Source: Gp6-AA40 sp035649635
Lineage (GTDB): Bacteria; Acidobacteriota; Vicinamibacteria; Vicinamibacterales; UBA2999
Direction: 5' to 3'
Length of the DNA stretch: 64,000 bases
Assembly: GCA_035649635.1 (NCBI GenBank)
Contig: DASRJE010000233.1
Coordinates: forward strand, 44,552-108,551
Shown: positions 24,908-33,767 of the stretch, piece by piece
Layout: every line of letters starts with the position of its first letter
Numbering within the stretch: position 1 is the first letter of the stretch
Program-made: the position numbers and the translations under genes
Notes under the pieces: model-generated
Seen by the model: the letters and a program-made list of their open reading frames with translations, nothing else
What the model was told of the DNA's origin: nothing
The model's database searches: none

Positions 24908-25945
24908 CTATTTGATCCGCGGACCCTTGAAATCGCCCTCCACGACGTGCGCGATGAGATGCGTCACCTCGCCTTTTTCGTTCGAAACAAACTCCAGCAC
25001 CGCGCCGCGGAATTGAAACATCGTGGCCGATTGCGGAACCATCCGGCCGCTGCCGAACCCGGGCACGTCAATCATCAGGTTGCCGGCGTCCGCTGTGACG
25101 GTCGCATTCGCCATGCCGCGCGGCGTCATCATCTGGTAGACACCGGCGAACTTCGCCAACGATGCTGAGTCGACGTTGATCGCTGGAGCATCCTGCGGCT
25201 GGACGAAATGCTGGACGCTCTTTTCGTTCTCGTTGCAGACGAATTCCAGCATGTCGGTATCAGGGTCATAGAGGAGCTCCGTCGTTGCCGTCCACGGTCG
25301 CACGAAAGTCTTCGGGTCATCGAAGGTGATTTGAACGTCCATGTGGCCAAAGTCACGTCGGCTGTAGCGCTCTGTGACACGCAGGGCTTCCGTGTGCGGG
25401 ACACCAGGACGCCCGATCCATGACTTGTCATTGAAGCCGTTGCTCTCGACGACAAGCGTCTCCCCTTCCCAGCGTCCAACCGAGTAGCCCTGCCATGTCG
25501 GGTTGGGGTCCTTCGGTAGACTCCGGCCATCGAGGAAGATTTGACGGAAATTGTTTGGCACCTCGTAGAGCACGGCGACGATGTGGGAGGTCTGAATGAT
25601 CTTCAATGGCCCGCTGAACGTGACCATCGGTCCAGGCGGCAGGCACAGGACACTCCATGAGAGCGACGCGGGATTCGCCAGTCGTTGTCGTGATTGTTCT
25701 TGTGCCCACGGCTGAACGTCGGTCTGTTTGAAATCGGTATCCCACTTCGGCCCGGCGTGCCACAGTCCCGAGAGATCGGGCTTGCCATCGACCGATCGCG
25801 GGGTCGCGGCAGACAGGTCCGGTTTACCGTCAGGGAGGCGAGGTATGCCCGCAGTCGGTTGCGTCAGCCACTGGGCGGAGGTGCGCGACAGGAGCGTCAG
25901 GACGGCGATGGCGACGAGCGCCGCGAAGCGCGGGTTCTGGAGCAT
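24908..25945 (-). CDS. Secreted 'PDGKPDLSG' family protein (paralogue 1)
   Basis: A 345-residue protein with a signal peptide (ALVAIAVLTLLSRTSA). The mature start IPRLPDGKPDLSAATPRSVD, then GKPDLSGLWHAGP has the motif repeated twice. Downstream: VLCLPPGPMVTF, IIQTSHIVAVLYE, RQIFLDGRSLPKDPNPTWQG, YSVGRWEGETLVVESNGFND, HTEALRVTERYSRRDFGHMD. This family is abundant in Acidobacteria and has no known function. A beta-rich C-terminal domain of ~90 residues (AKFAGVYQMMTPRGMANATV ... ) follows the core. Paralogues lie at 30944, 32509 and 37830. It is monocistronic. Confidence 0.85.
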   Translation of the reverse strand: MLQNPRFAALVAIAVLTLLSRTSAQWLTQPTAGIPRLPDGKPDLSAATPRSVDGKPDLSGLWHAGPKWDTDFKQTDVQPWAQEQSRQRLANPASLSWSVLCLPPGPMVTFSGPLKIIQTSHIVAVLYEVPNNFRQIFLDGRSLPKDPNPTWQGYSVGRWEGETLVVESNGFNDKSWIGRPGVPHTEALRVTERYSRRDFGHMDVQITFDDPKTFVRPWTATTELLYDPDTDMLEFVCNENEKSVQHFVQPQDAPAINVDSASLAKFAGVYQMMTPRGMANATVTADAGNLMIDVPGFGSGRMVPQSATMFQFRGAVLEFVSNEKGEVTHLIAHVVEGDFKGPRIK

Positions 25946-26016
25946 GGGACAGCCTCGCAGATCCTATTCACCGAACGATTATAGGCACTGCATCAGTACA
26001 AACGTCGCCCAATCTG

Positions 26017-26205
26017 CTAGTGAACATCCGGGCTGGTGCCTCTGTGTGTCGTTTGGAAGTTTGGGCTCGCGGCCCGTCGAGGCGTGCCGAAGCTGACGCT
26101 CGGCTCAGTTCGCACCTCGACGACAACGAGCGGATTCGGGGCGGCGGCGATGTAAATCAGGGATTTGCCATTCCGCGTCCAGGCAGGGTGATAGTAGCAA
26201 GCTAT
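26017..26205 (-). pseudogene. 3' remnant of a kinase-type PD40 propeller gene
   Basis: A minus-strand frame ending at TAG 26017 reads CYYHPAWTRNGKSLIYIAA, then VSFGTPRRAASPNFQTT and GTSPDV. This is the 'W-S-x-D-G-K-x-L-F-Y' terminal blade seen in kinase-PD40 proteins such as the one at 33768 (HPVWSRDGKTLW, FGTSQPL). Upstream of about 26205 the frame turns into the antisense of the S9 peptidase gene, so only the last ~60 codons survive. Confidence 0.6.
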
Positions 26206-26231
26206 GATAGCGGCTTCCGCTGGAGGTGAAC

Positions 26232-28169
26232 GTGGCTCGTGCGACCCTCTGTTCCTCGTGGATTCTTGCCCTCGCTTTGACCATCGCCTGCGGACCGACG
26301 GAGCCTCCCGCGACGGCCAGCGCTGCGGCCCCCAGCCGGACGCCTGCGACGTACGCGATCGATGACTTCTATCGAAACACACAGTTCCGCGGTGCCTCGT
26401 GGTCGCCCCAGCGAGACAAGATTCTCGTCTCGTCTGACGCGTCCGGGATCTGGAACGCGTACGCCATCCCTGCAACCGGCGGTGCGCCGGCCGCTTTGAC
26501 CACATCGACCACCGATTCGATTTTCGCCTTGTCGTACTTTCCGGCTGACGAGCGGTTCCTCTACTCGAGCGATCAGGGCGGGAACGAGTTGACGCATATC
26601 TTCGTTCGCAACCCGGACGGGAGCACCCGCGATTTGACACCGGGAACCAAGCTGAAAGCCAATTTCCACGGCTGGGCCGGTGACGACAAGTCGTTACTCG
26701 TGTCGACGAACGAGCGTGATGCCCGCTACTTCGATCTGTACGAGATTGCCGTCGACGGGTACGCCCGAACGATGCTCTACAAGAACACTGATGGCTACGA
26801 CATCGGCGCGATCTCCCGGGATACACGGTTCATCGCGCTGGTGAAGTCGAAAACGACATCCGACAGCGACATCTTCCTGCACGATCGAACGCGCGGCACG
26901 ACGAAGAACATCACCACACATACTGGAGCCGTCAGCAACGCCCCGACGGACTTCTCGCCCGACAACACGAGGCTGCTCTTCACGTCCGATGCGGATCGAG
27001 AGTTCGCTGCGCTGCGAAGTTGCGATACCGCAACGGGTGTGACGAGCCCGTTCTACCAGGACGAGTGGGACATCGTTGCAGCTGACTACTCGAAGGGCGG
27101 GCGATATCTCACTGTGTACGTGAACGAGGACTCACGCTTCGCGGCGCGCGTCCTCGACGCTGCCACGCTCAAGCCAGCAGTGATCAACGGAATGCCCCAA
27201 GGCCTGGTGCGCGGCGTGAGCATCTCGCGCGACGACTCAGCCCTCGCCTTCTACGCCAGCGACGGGAGCGTCCCGAACGATCTGTACGCTGGAACCTTCG
27301 TCGAAATGCCGCGACGGTTGACCGACGCGCTCAACCCGAAGATCCACAGAGAAGATCTCGTCGTTCCCGAACTGGTGCGATTCCAGGCCAAGGACGGGGT
27401 GACGGTGCCAGGGTTGCTGTACCGTCCGCACCAGGCGTCGACCGACAAGAAAGCTCCCGCACTCGTACTCGTCCACGGCGGCCCTGGTGGCCAGGCGCAA
27501 GTCGGCTACTTCGCACTGACCCAAGCGCTCGTCAATCATGGCTACGCCGTGTACGACATCAACAACCGTGGCAGCTCGGGATACGGCAAGACCTTCTTCG
27601 CAATGGACGATCGGAAACACGGGGAAGCCGACCTGGCAGACGTCGTTGCGAGCAAGGGCATGCTGGTGGCCACCGGTTACGTCGATCCGGCACGCATCGG
27701 CATCATCGGAGGAAGCTACGGTGGCTATATGGTGCTCGCGGCTCTGACTCTTCAACCCGACGCGTTCAAAGTGGGCGTCGATCTGTTCGGCATCTCGAAC
27801 TGGTCGCGAACACTGTCGAGTATCCCGGCGTGGTGGGGGAGCGTGCGCGACGCACTGTATGCCGAGCTCGGCGACCCGAAGACCGACGTTGATCGCCTCA
27901 GGCGGATCTCCCCGTTGGTTCACGCCGACCGGATCAAGGTTCCGCTGATGGTGCTGCAGGGGGCCAACGATCCGCGAGTGCTGCAGGTCGAATCGGACGA
28001 AATCGTCGCGGCAGCCAAGAAGAACGGCGTCCCGGTTGAGTACATTGTCTTTCCAGATGAAGGGCATGGGTTCGTCAAGAAGGACAACGAGATCAAAGGG
28101 TACGGTGGTGTGATCGCGTTTCTGGATAAGTACCTGAAGTCCGCCGACGCCGGCACGAGCACCGAGTAA
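26232..28169 (+). CDS. Prolyl-oligopeptidase family (S9) peptidase, lipoprotein
   Basis: A GTG at 26232 is the likely start: GGAGG at 26222-26226 is 5 bases away, while the upstream GTG 26226 overlaps it. The 645-residue product begins with a lipoprotein signal (WILALALTIAC, lipobox Cys), then an Ala/Pro linker, an N-terminal beta-propeller (WSPQRDKILVSSD, FSPDNTRLLFTSD) and a C-terminal alpha/beta hydrolase: LVHGGPGGQ (oxyanion region), GIIGGSYGGYM with Ser495, GANDPR with Asp580 and DEGHGF with His612. All triad residues are present. It should be a membrane-anchored periplasmic oligopeptidase acting on short peptides, resembling acylaminoacyl/dipeptidyl peptidases of the S9C group. It is monocistronic. 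Confidence 0.93.
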   Translation: MARATLCSSWILALALTIACGPTEPPATASAAAPSRTPATYAIDDFYRNTQFRGASWSPQRDKILVSSDASGIWNAYAIPATGGAPAALTTSTTDSIFALSYFPADERFLYSSDQGGNELTHIFVRNPDGSTRDLTPGTKLKANFHGWAGDDKSLLVSTNERDARYFDLYEIAVDGYARTMLYKNTDGYDIGAISRDTRFIALVKSKTTSDSDIFLHDRTRGTTKNITTHTGAVSNAPTDFSPDNTRLLFTSDADREFAALRSCDTATGVTSPFYQDEWDIVAADYSKGGRYLTVYVNEDSRFAARVLDAATLKPAVINGMPQGLVRGVSISRDDSALAFYASDGSVPNDLYAGTFVEMPRRLTDALNPKIHREDLVVPELVRFQAKDGVTVPGLLYRPHQASTDKKAPALVLVHGGPGGQAQVGYFALTQALVNHGYAVYDINNRGSSGYGKTFFAMDDRKHGEADLADVVASKGMLVATGYVDPARIGIIGGSYGGYMVLAALTLQPDAFKVGVDLFGISNWSRTLSSIPAWWGSVRDALYAELGDPKTDVDRLRRISPLVHADRIKVPLMVLQGANDPRVLQVESDEIVAAAKKNGVPVEYIVFPDEGHGFVKKDNEIKGYGGVIAFLDKYLKSADAGTSTE

Positions 28170-28202
28170 CGCCGATGAGTCTGTCCTACTTGCGCGACCC
28201 AG

Positions 28203-29069
28203 TCACACACAACAAGAAGAGTGACCGTGGTTGAGGTCTCGGAGGGTTCCGCATGCAACCGTGCGTGCCTTACCGGATTTCTCGATGGCTGGTTCAAGGG
28301 GCTGGTGAGCTGGCTTTCGCGCCTTGATGATGAACGTGGTCGGCATCATGGTTGCGCGAGCGACCGAGTACCACCGGGCTGGATCAGCATGCGCTTCCGT
28401 CGCCAGCGCCCGATTGAGTGGCGTTTCCACAAGGGCTTCGATCTGGAGCCCTGCCCCGATCACCTCCGCGATGAACGTTCCTAGCGTTCGACGCTGGATC
28501 ACGATTGGAACACCCTTCCACGAGGCGTGCTCCCGAGGGCCCTCGGAGCAGTAAGACGTCGAAATCGCGTACTGTCCGCCGTTCCACTCCAGGCAGCTAT
28601 ACATCGGGTGCTCGCCGCTGACGAGGAAGGCGCCGCCTGGACGAAGATACCGCGCGACGAGCGCCATCGTGGTCCGAAGGTTGGTCGTCCAGCCCAGTCC
28701 GTAAATCGAGAACACGAGATCGAAATGGCCGGTCGGAATCCCGTTATCTACTTCCATTGGGGATTCCATGAGGCGAACCGGTGGGGAGCAACCGCGAAGC
28801 GTCTCTCGAGCGAAGGCGATTTGAACAGGCGATAAATCCACGCCCCAGAGTTCCCGCGCGCCGCGCTCTGCAAGATAACGCAGGGAGTGTCCGCTCCCGC
28901 ATCCCAACTCCAGGGCGCAGAGGTCAATCTGTTTGTCCAGCAGTCCAAGTGAATCCTCGGTTGGTGCCAGCGGCCCGTACTCTGGCAAGGCAGTTCCGCC
29001 GTGGAACTGTGGCGCGACGCGGTCCCACCCAGCGCGATTCATCGACAGCGCTCGCTCTGCGTCGATCAT
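28203..29069 (-). CDS. SAM-dependent methyltransferase
   Basis: A 288-residue protein from ATG 29069. Motifs: MNRAGWDRVAPQFHGG (usual N-terminal helix of this group), ALELGCGSGHSLRYLAERGA (SAM motif I), LWGVDLSPVQIAFA (motif II), FDLVFSIYGLGWTTNL (motif IV) and YLRPGGAFLVSGEHP (post-motif V). The HPMYSCLEWNGGQYAISTSY segment is a substrate lid typical of methyltransferases related to UbiE/type 11 that act on small molecules. It stands alone; substrate unknown. The C-terminal ~45 residues are basic and may be an extension. Confidence 0.85.
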   Translation of the reverse strand: MIDAERALSMNRAGWDRVAPQFHGGTALPEYGPLAPTEDSLGLLDKQIDLCALELGCGSGHSLRYLAERGARELWGVDLSPVQIAFARETLRGCSPPVRLMESPMEVDNGIPTGHFDLVFSIYGLGWTTNLRTTMALVARYLRPGGAFLVSGEHPMYSCLEWNGGQYAISTSYCSEGPREHASWKGVPIVIQRRTLGTFIAEVIGAGLQIEALVETPLNRALATEAHADPARWYSVARATMMPTTFIIKARKPAHQPLEPAIEKSGKARTVACGTLRDLNHGHSSCCV

Positions 29070-29216
29070 CTTTCAGGTAGCTGCTTGATTTCGTTGTCCG
29101 CCCAACGCCTTGCCGCTCGCATGCGGCACGCGCCGTCAACGATAGCACCCGCGCGAGGGGCGCGCCTCGACGGCCGATACTGCAGCGTCTCCTGCGCGAC
29201 CCTCCCCATGAACGGA

Positions 29217-29236
29217 GCGTCAGGTTGCCCTGACGC
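29217..29236 (-). terminator. Hairpin downstream of the ankyrin-VOC gene
   Basis: GCGTCAGG-4-CCTGACGC is an 8-bp perfect stem with a 4-base loop, 10 bp after the stop of the ankyrin-VOC gene. No U-tract follows on either strand, so it may be a Rho-dependent or weak terminator, or an mRNA end stabiliser. Confidence 0.4.
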
Positions 29237-29245
29237 CCCTTCGTG

Positions 29246-30451
29246 TCACTGCGATTCCTGATGGAAGCGCAGGGTGAAGCCGTTCGGGTCGCGGATGCTG
29301 AACTCCAGCCCGCCGTGCTCCGGCTCGTGAAGGGTGCGGATGAACTCCACGTCCGCCGTTCCCAGTTGCCGCTTGCCCAGCAGGTCATAGAACTCCTGGA
29401 CGCAGTCGGTCGCGAGCAGCAGTGCCGCGCCACGGGGATCCGCGCCTTCACGGACATCGAACGTCAACTCGGCCGTGCCGAGCCTGACCATGCCCCAGAA
29501 GACGGCGCTGCCGTCTGTCGGGTACCTGGCGGTCTCGGCAAACCCGATTGACGTGTACCAGGCGAGCGTGGCCGCAACGTCGCGGGCACCGAGGACAAAC
29601 GTGGCCGACTGAATGGAGCTCGCAAGTCCAGCGATGGCGGTCCGACCCTCCAGCGCGGCGCCACGAGTTGTGGGCTGTCGAGCGCCGGCTGCCCGCAGGC
29701 GATCCGCGGCCGCGCCGTTGCCGCGCAGCATCGCGAATTCGAGCGCTGTCTGGCCATTTCCGTCGACCGCATCCACATCGACGCCAACCTCGATGAACGT
29801 GTCCAGGAGGTCCATCTGGTTGCGCGCGATCACGAAATGCAGCGGCGTCTGGCCGTGGTATCGCGGAGGCAGCCGTGCGTCCAGCGCCTCGGGATGCTGT
29901 TCCACGAGCATGCGAACGACGTCAGGATCGCCCGTCGCGATCGCCGAAAAGATGTTGTGCCGGCCGCCCTGCGCAAGCAGCAGGGAGACCACGTCCATCG
30001 GGATCTTGCGTGGCGGTCCAACGAATGTCGCCCAGCCGATCACGCCGATCCCGGCGTCATCGCCGGCATCGTTGGGATCGGCACCGGCGTCGAGCAGAAC
30101 GCGGGCGATGTCCACGTGGCCTGCGCTGGCGGCGATATGCAGCGCGGTTTGGTCATGACGCGACTGGCGCGCGTGAAGTAGCGACGGATCCTCGCGAAGG
30201 AGCGCACAAACGGTATCCGTATCACCTCGCGTGACCGCCTCGAACCAGCGGAAGGCAAGATCGCCGTGACGGCGATCGATCTCGGCCTTGAGCGCACGCC
30301 AGCTCGAAAAGCCATGGTCCTGCGCAACTGCGAGCAGCGCGTCGGCCAGCTGGGCGTGCGGATTGGACCGCCTGAGGTCAGGCAGACGATCTTTGGCGAG
30401 CTTGCGGAGGTATTCGAGCGAGGGGCGCGACGGGAGCGTCGAGTTCGGCAT
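29246..30451 (-). CDS. Ankyrin-repeat / VOC fusion protein
   Basis: A 401-residue cytosolic protein from ATG 30451. Residues 1-60 (YLRKLAKDRLPDLRRSNPHA, then SSWRALKAEID) are the N-terminal helical domain often preceding short ankyrin arrays. Ankyrin repeats follow at 75-250 (QTALHIAASAGHVDIARVLL, TPLHFVIARNQMDLLDTFIE, QTALEFAMLRGNG). Residues ~280-401 are a VOC/glyoxalase domain: QSATFVLGARDVAATLAWYT, SIGFAETARYP, AELTFDVREGADPRG, EPEHGGLEFSIRDPNGFTLR. The Asp-Pro-x-Gly motif and glutamate are those of VOC enzymes, but a full metal triad is not certain. The fusion suggests ankyrin-directed recruitment of an enzyme or ligand-binding module. No operon partners. Confidence 0.87.
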   Translation of the reverse strand: MPNSTLPSRPSLEYLRKLAKDRLPDLRRSNPHAQLADALLAVAQDHGFSSWRALKAEIDRRHGDLAFRWFEAVTRGDTDTVCALLREDPSLLHARQSRHDQTALHIAASAGHVDIARVLLDAGADPNDAGDDAGIGVIGWATFVGPPRKIPMDVVSLLLAQGGRHNIFSAIATGDPDVVRMLVEQHPEALDARLPPRYHGQTPLHFVIARNQMDLLDTFIEVGVDVDAVDGNGQTALEFAMLRGNGAAADRLRAAGARQPTTRGAALEGRTAIAGLASSIQSATFVLGARDVAATLAWYTSIGFAETARYPTDGSAVFWGMVRLGTAELTFDVREGADPRGAALLLATDCVQEFYDLLGKRQLGTADVEFIRTLHEPEHGGLEFSIRDPNGFTLRFHQESQ

Positions 30452-30644
30452 AGACCCTTCCTTCCGTTGTCGCCCGGCGTCCGCGTCTCACGGGCTGGAA
30501 GTCAGGGTGCCTGACGTATGTTGTCGACGTTCCAGGTGGGTTCGACCCTCTACGCGGACCGTTGGCCGCCTGAACGGCCAGTGCCGATTCTACTCGATCG
30601 CATTGACACACCGCATTCTGAGTTGTCCGGCCTCGAAGACGCTA

Positions 30645-30899
30645 TTACCAATAGCACTTCTTTGCCGCATAGGCGCCTAACCCGGCGAGCACAAAGAAAA
30701 CGATCGTGAGACCGCCATGGGTAGAAAACTCCGCGATCCCAATATTTGTGCCGCTATTCATCGCTTGAAGAAGCATTTTGAACAGCCCGTAGCAGGCCGA
30801 TGCAGAAAACATTGCAGCGAACAACGAGAACACGAATGCCAACATCTTCAGCGTCGCTCGCAGAGATACGATGAACGGATAAAGGGTCGAATCACTCAT
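30645..30899 (-). CDS. Small two-helix membrane protein, function unknown
   Basis: An 84-residue frame from ATG 30899 with two hydrophobic segments (about 18-48 and 62-78), a Cys in each and a basic C-terminus KKCYW. The ribosome site is weak. The frame continues upstream to 31328 as an antisense reading of the neighbouring gene, which is not credible as coding. No family recognised. It lies 44 bp downstream of the secreted-family gene stop and could be the last gene of that transcript. Confidence 0.5.
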   Translation of the reverse strand: MSDSTLYPFIVSLRATLKMLAFVFSLFAAMFSASACYGLFKMLLQAMNSGTNIGIAEFSTHGGLTIVFFVLAGLGAYAAKKCYW

Positions 30900-30943
30900 A
30901 GGCCTAAATCCGGTCCTGAACGCAAGACGAACTCGACTCTTGA

Positions 30944-31762
30944 CTACTTCTTGTTTCCGTCGCCAACAAAGGTCGGAAACCGTATCTTCTCGCTGAACCG
31001 GCTTTCGTCCTCGATCGTGCAGTACCACTCCCCGATTTCCACGCGCGGCCGCGACGAGTACCGTATTGGCTTGCCCACCCATGGCTTCGTGTAGGCCTTC
31101 GGATCGTTGATCGTCACCTGAATCGACAACGTGTCCTTGTCCAGCCGCTGATAGCGTTCGGTCAGGTGAAGCTCCTCGCTGTGCGGATCTCCGTAGTAGT
31201 CCAGCCACAGCTTGTCGTTGAAGCCGTTGGACTCGACAATGAACGTGTCCCCTTCCCACCTGCCGACGGAGTAGCCGTCGAACCGCAGCTCCGGAGGGTC
31301 TTCCGGAAGCTTGCGTCCATCGGTCCAAATCTGGCGCCAGCCGTGATCCTTCTCGAAGAACATGAGCACTCGACCGGGAACCGTGATGATCTCGAACGGC
31401 TCGGGCGATGTCAGAATCTTCGGAATCCCGTCAGGAAAGCACGACAGCGTGGGATCGTTCTCCTTTCCGGGGATGACGCGGTCGCCTTCCGGTCCCGGGC
31501 TTCTCGAGGACGGCACTGCGGCATCGAATCGCGCCTGGCCCCAGGGCGTCATCGGAGGGCGCAACCTGGGATCGACGAGACAGCACTCGAACGCCGTCCG
31601 TGGGGTAGTCGTGGCCGCTCGTATCGCCCACACCCCGTCCAGATCGTGTCTGATCGAAGCGGAGTTGTTCGACTTCGTCTGGGTTGATTGGGCCTGACCC
31701 ACCGATGCGAGCGTCACCGCGAGCGCCAACGCGGAAATCACGCGATGGATAGCGTTCTTCAT
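30944..31762 (-). CDS. Secreted 'GYSVGRWEGD' family protein (paralogue 2)
   Basis: A 272-residue protein from ATG 31762 with a signal peptide (VISALALAVTLASVGQAQ). Core motifs shared with 24908 and 32509: LSCFPDGIPKILTSPEPFEI, VLMFFEKDHGWRQIWTDGRK, FDGYSVGRWEGDTFIVESNG, FNDKLWLDYYGDPHSEELHL, TERYQRLDKDTLSIQVTIND, YCTIEDESRF. The start overlaps the stop of the upstream DUF6152 gene by 4 bp (ATGA, 31759-31762), so the two are translationally coupled; the same pairing recurs at 37830/39216. The family has no known function. Confidence 0.85.
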   Translation of the reverse strand: MKNAIHRVISALALAVTLASVGQAQSTQTKSNNSASIRHDLDGVWAIRAATTTPRTAFECCLVDPRLRPPMTPWGQARFDAAVPSSRSPGPEGDRVIPGKENDPTLSCFPDGIPKILTSPEPFEIITVPGRVLMFFEKDHGWRQIWTDGRKLPEDPPELRFDGYSVGRWEGDTFIVESNGFNDKLWLDYYGDPHSEELHLTERYQRLDKDTLSIQVTINDPKAYTKPWVGKPIRYSSRPRVEIGEWYCTIEDESRFSEKIRFPTFVGDGNKK

Positions 31763-32175
31763 TTCTGGGCTCCTTCTCCCGGCGCGGGTGTAAGGGTCTG
31801 CTGACCGACTACCTCGCCGTTGGGCAGGATCACGCGCGTCATCGCCATCACCCTGGCTTCCTTGCCCTCCATGCCTTTCGCAGGATTGCCCACGACTGTG
31901 ACCTGATCGCCCGCTTTCAGCGTCTTCCACGTCCAGCCCCGCCTCGCGAGGCCCGAGGAGCTGCCGCCCTCGGCAGACCAGTGGACGATCTTCCCGTTGT
32001 CGTCTGGTGCGTCGAACGAGATGATGATGTGCGGGTTTTTGAATACGAACTCCGTCACTGTTGCCTTCAATGTCAGCGTGACACTGCGGTCGTACGCCGC
32101 AGCGCCATGGTGAGCGAATACCGCACCACCGGCCGACAGAAACGCTAACAGGACGATCACACTGCTGACGTTCAT
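31759..32175 (-). CDS. DUF6152 family secreted protein (copy 1)
   Basis: A 138-residue protein from ATG 32175, preceded by a GGAGG-like site (TCGGAGGTGTGGG). A signal peptide covers about residues 1-21 (VLLAFLSAGGAVFAHHG), and the mature protein begins with the AHHGAAAYDRSVTLTLKAT motif typical of DUF6152, followed by VTEFVFKNPHIIISFDAPDD, WSAEGGSSSGLARRGW and LKAGDQVTVVGNPAKGMEGK, ending in a basic tail. DUF6152 proteins look like small secreted OB-fold proteins of unknown role and are usually next to the secreted family found at 30944. The two genes overlap by 4 bp. Confidence 0.88.
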   Translation of the reverse strand: MNVSSVIVLLAFLSAGGAVFAHHGAAAYDRSVTLTLKATVTEFVFKNPHIIISFDAPDDNGKIVHWSAEGGSSSGLARRGWTWKTLKAGDQVTVVGNPAKGMEGKEARVMAMTRVILPNGEVVGQQTLTPAPGEGAQK

Positions 32176-32508
32176 CCCACACCTCCGACAGCTGGCGCTG
32201 TGCACACGCACTAGCCCGTAGTGCGGTCTCAAGCGCGAATTCTTGTACTCGTTGCCGCGTCCGCACAACGGGCGCGGCGCGCGAAGCGCGCCCAAGAGAC
32301 GCTGTGAAACTGGCCGAGGGCTTCGCCGGGATATCAAGGGCGGAGCCCTTGGCCAGTTGCGACCGCACGCACAGTGCCGCCGGCGTGCGCGATCATAACG
32401 CGGCCTCAACCCCGATCGGCGAATTTTGGCCGGCCCTCCGGACGCTTGGCGAAGGCGGGTGTGTCGTGATCTTGAGTCCGGCTGCCGCCCTCCGCGCGTC
32501 GCGCTTGG
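32176..32508. other. Intergenic region with inverted repeats and a dispersed repeat
   Basis: About 330 bp between the DUF6152 gene and paralogue 3. It holds GGGCGCGGCGCGCGAAGCGC-type palindromic sequence at 32270-32295, an inverted repeat with arms ACTGGCCGAGGG and CCCTTGGCCAGT at about 32306-32356, and a copy of repeat A (CTTGGCGAAGGCGGGTGTGT) at 32445-32464. No gene is recognisable. Confidence 0.5.
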
Positions 32509-33495
32509 TCAGTGCGTCACGTAGTGTTCCATCCTGTTGTTCTCGCAGACGAACTCCAGGACGTCGTCACCTTGTGCGAGTTCTAGAATACGGCGGATTC
32601 TCCACGGTCTCGTGTAGGCGCCAGAATCGTCAATTGTGATTTCGAGTTCCATATGGCCCAGGTCGACGCGCCGATACCGTTCGATCACGTGCAGCTGTTC
32701 GGTCTGCGGCCGGCCGCCGTCGAGCCACCCTTTGTCGTTGAAGCCTCTTGTATCGACGACGAGCGTGTCGCCTTCCCACCTTCCCACCGAGTGACCGAGC
32801 CAGGTCGGCTCGAGATGTTCGGGATGGCTCCGTCCATCCAGGTAGACCTGACGCGATCCTGGGATGCCTCCTTCCATCAACATGATGAGGAGATGCGGCG
32901 TCTGAACGTACTTGACGAGATCGAACGCGTGCATGCGCACAACGCCGGTCGGAAGACATCGCCCTCGCGGGTCCTCGCCCGCGCGGTTCGCACGCTCCTT
33001 GAACAGCGCTTCCGCCCACGGTTGAAACGGCGTCGGCTCGGGTTCGAGATCGGCACTCGGCAGCCACGCACCGCTCAGATCGGGTTTGCCATCGAGCGTT
33101 CTTGGCGCTTTCCCCGTCGGCGCTGTTCGCTCGGCAGCCACGTATTGAAAGAACAGCTCACCGGGTGTCCCCGCGTTCTGACTTTCGACAATCATGCCAT
33201 CGACACGCACCGTGGCGCCCGGACCTATTGCGACTTGACGCCGTGCGAACGTGGTGCTGGCGGGAGCCGAAGCGAACACGTCGTAGGTGCCGGGCGCGAC
33301 GGCTATCGAATATCGACCGCCTTCCCTCGTCTGCACAACCAGCACTTCTTGAGTAGACGTATTCCTGATTCGGACCTCGACGCCGACGAGTGGCCCACGC
33401 GCATTGGCCATCGTGCCTTCGATCCGACTCTCGCTCTGTGCCGAAGCGACTGTGCTCAGCACGAGCACGCCAACAGTTGCGATGATGAGCCGCAT
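32509..33495 (-). CDS. Secreted carboxypeptidase-regulatory-like / 'KPDLSG' fusion protein (paralogue 3)
   Basis: A 328-residue protein from ATG 33495 (AGGAG five bases upstream; the frame's earlier start at 33537 lacks a site). Signal peptide 1-20 (VLVLSTVASAQ). Residues ~25-105 form a carboxypeptidase-regulatory-like (CarboxypepD_reg) beta-sandwich (SRIEGTMANARGPLVGVEVR, GRYSIAVAPGTYDVFAS), which in other secreted proteins aids stability or surface attachment. The rest is the same family as 24908: RTLDGKPDLSGAWLPS, RGRCLPTGVVRMHAFDLVKY, RQVYLDGRSHPEHLEPTWLG, HSVGRWEGDTLVVDTRGFND. The role is unknown. The domain addition is unique among the four paralogues in this window. Confidence 0.85.
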   Translation of the reverse strand: MRLIIATVGVLVLSTVASAQSESRIEGTMANARGPLVGVEVRIRNTSTQEVLVVQTREGGRYSIAVAPGTYDVFASAPASTTFARRQVAIGPGATVRVDGMIVESQNAGTPGELFFQYVAAERTAPTGKAPRTLDGKPDLSGAWLPSADLEPEPTPFQPWAEALFKERANRAGEDPRGRCLPTGVVRMHAFDLVKYVQTPHLLIMLMEGGIPGSRQVYLDGRSHPEHLEPTWLGHSVGRWEGDTLVVDTRGFNDKGWLDGGRPQTEQLHVIERYRRVDLGHMELEITIDDSGAYTRPWRIRRILELAQGDDVLEFVCENNRMEHYVTH

Positions 33496-33576
33496 AGTCG
33501 CTCCTGCACGGGGCCAGAACGACGCGTACCTTAGCACGACCGTTATCGCAGCGTTCGAAAGAACGTGCGGGTATGG

Positions 33577-33693
33577 CTACTTCGATGCCACCGTCACAAT
33601 GACCCGTTGAAAGCTCGTGAGCGCCGGTTTGCCGTTGTCCGTCGCCTGAATCAACGCGTGAATCGTCTGTCCCGGCGTGGCGTCGGTCGGCAC
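33577..33693 (-). pseudogene. 3' remnant resembling a DUF1593 (nucleoside hydrolase-like) gene
   Basis: A 38-codon frame (GTG 33693 to TAG 33577) reads VPTDATPGQTIHALIQATDN, then GKPALTSFQRVIVTVASK. It resembles the C-terminal beta-sandwich tail (DGETIHVICEARDNG...RVIVTV) of DUF1593 proteins. The upstream side is cut off directly at a copy of repeat B (AGCCGGACACTAC, 33707-33719). Confidence 0.5.
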
Positions 33694-33702
33694 TTGGTCG
33701 CC

Positions 33703-33767
33703 AGAAGCCGGACACTACGTTTACCGCTAAACCCGAATCCCGAGTCCCGGATCCCGAGTCCCGGAAC
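33703..33767 (+). repeat. Repeat B and repeat C side by side
   Basis: AGCCGGACACTAC at 33707-33719 is repeat B. From 33729 the sequence reads as tandem CGAATCCCGAGTCCCGGATC units (repeat C), shared with 58662-58693, 58798-58826 and 61938-61962. Downstream of the kinase stop, it may also end transcription. Confidence 0.7.
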
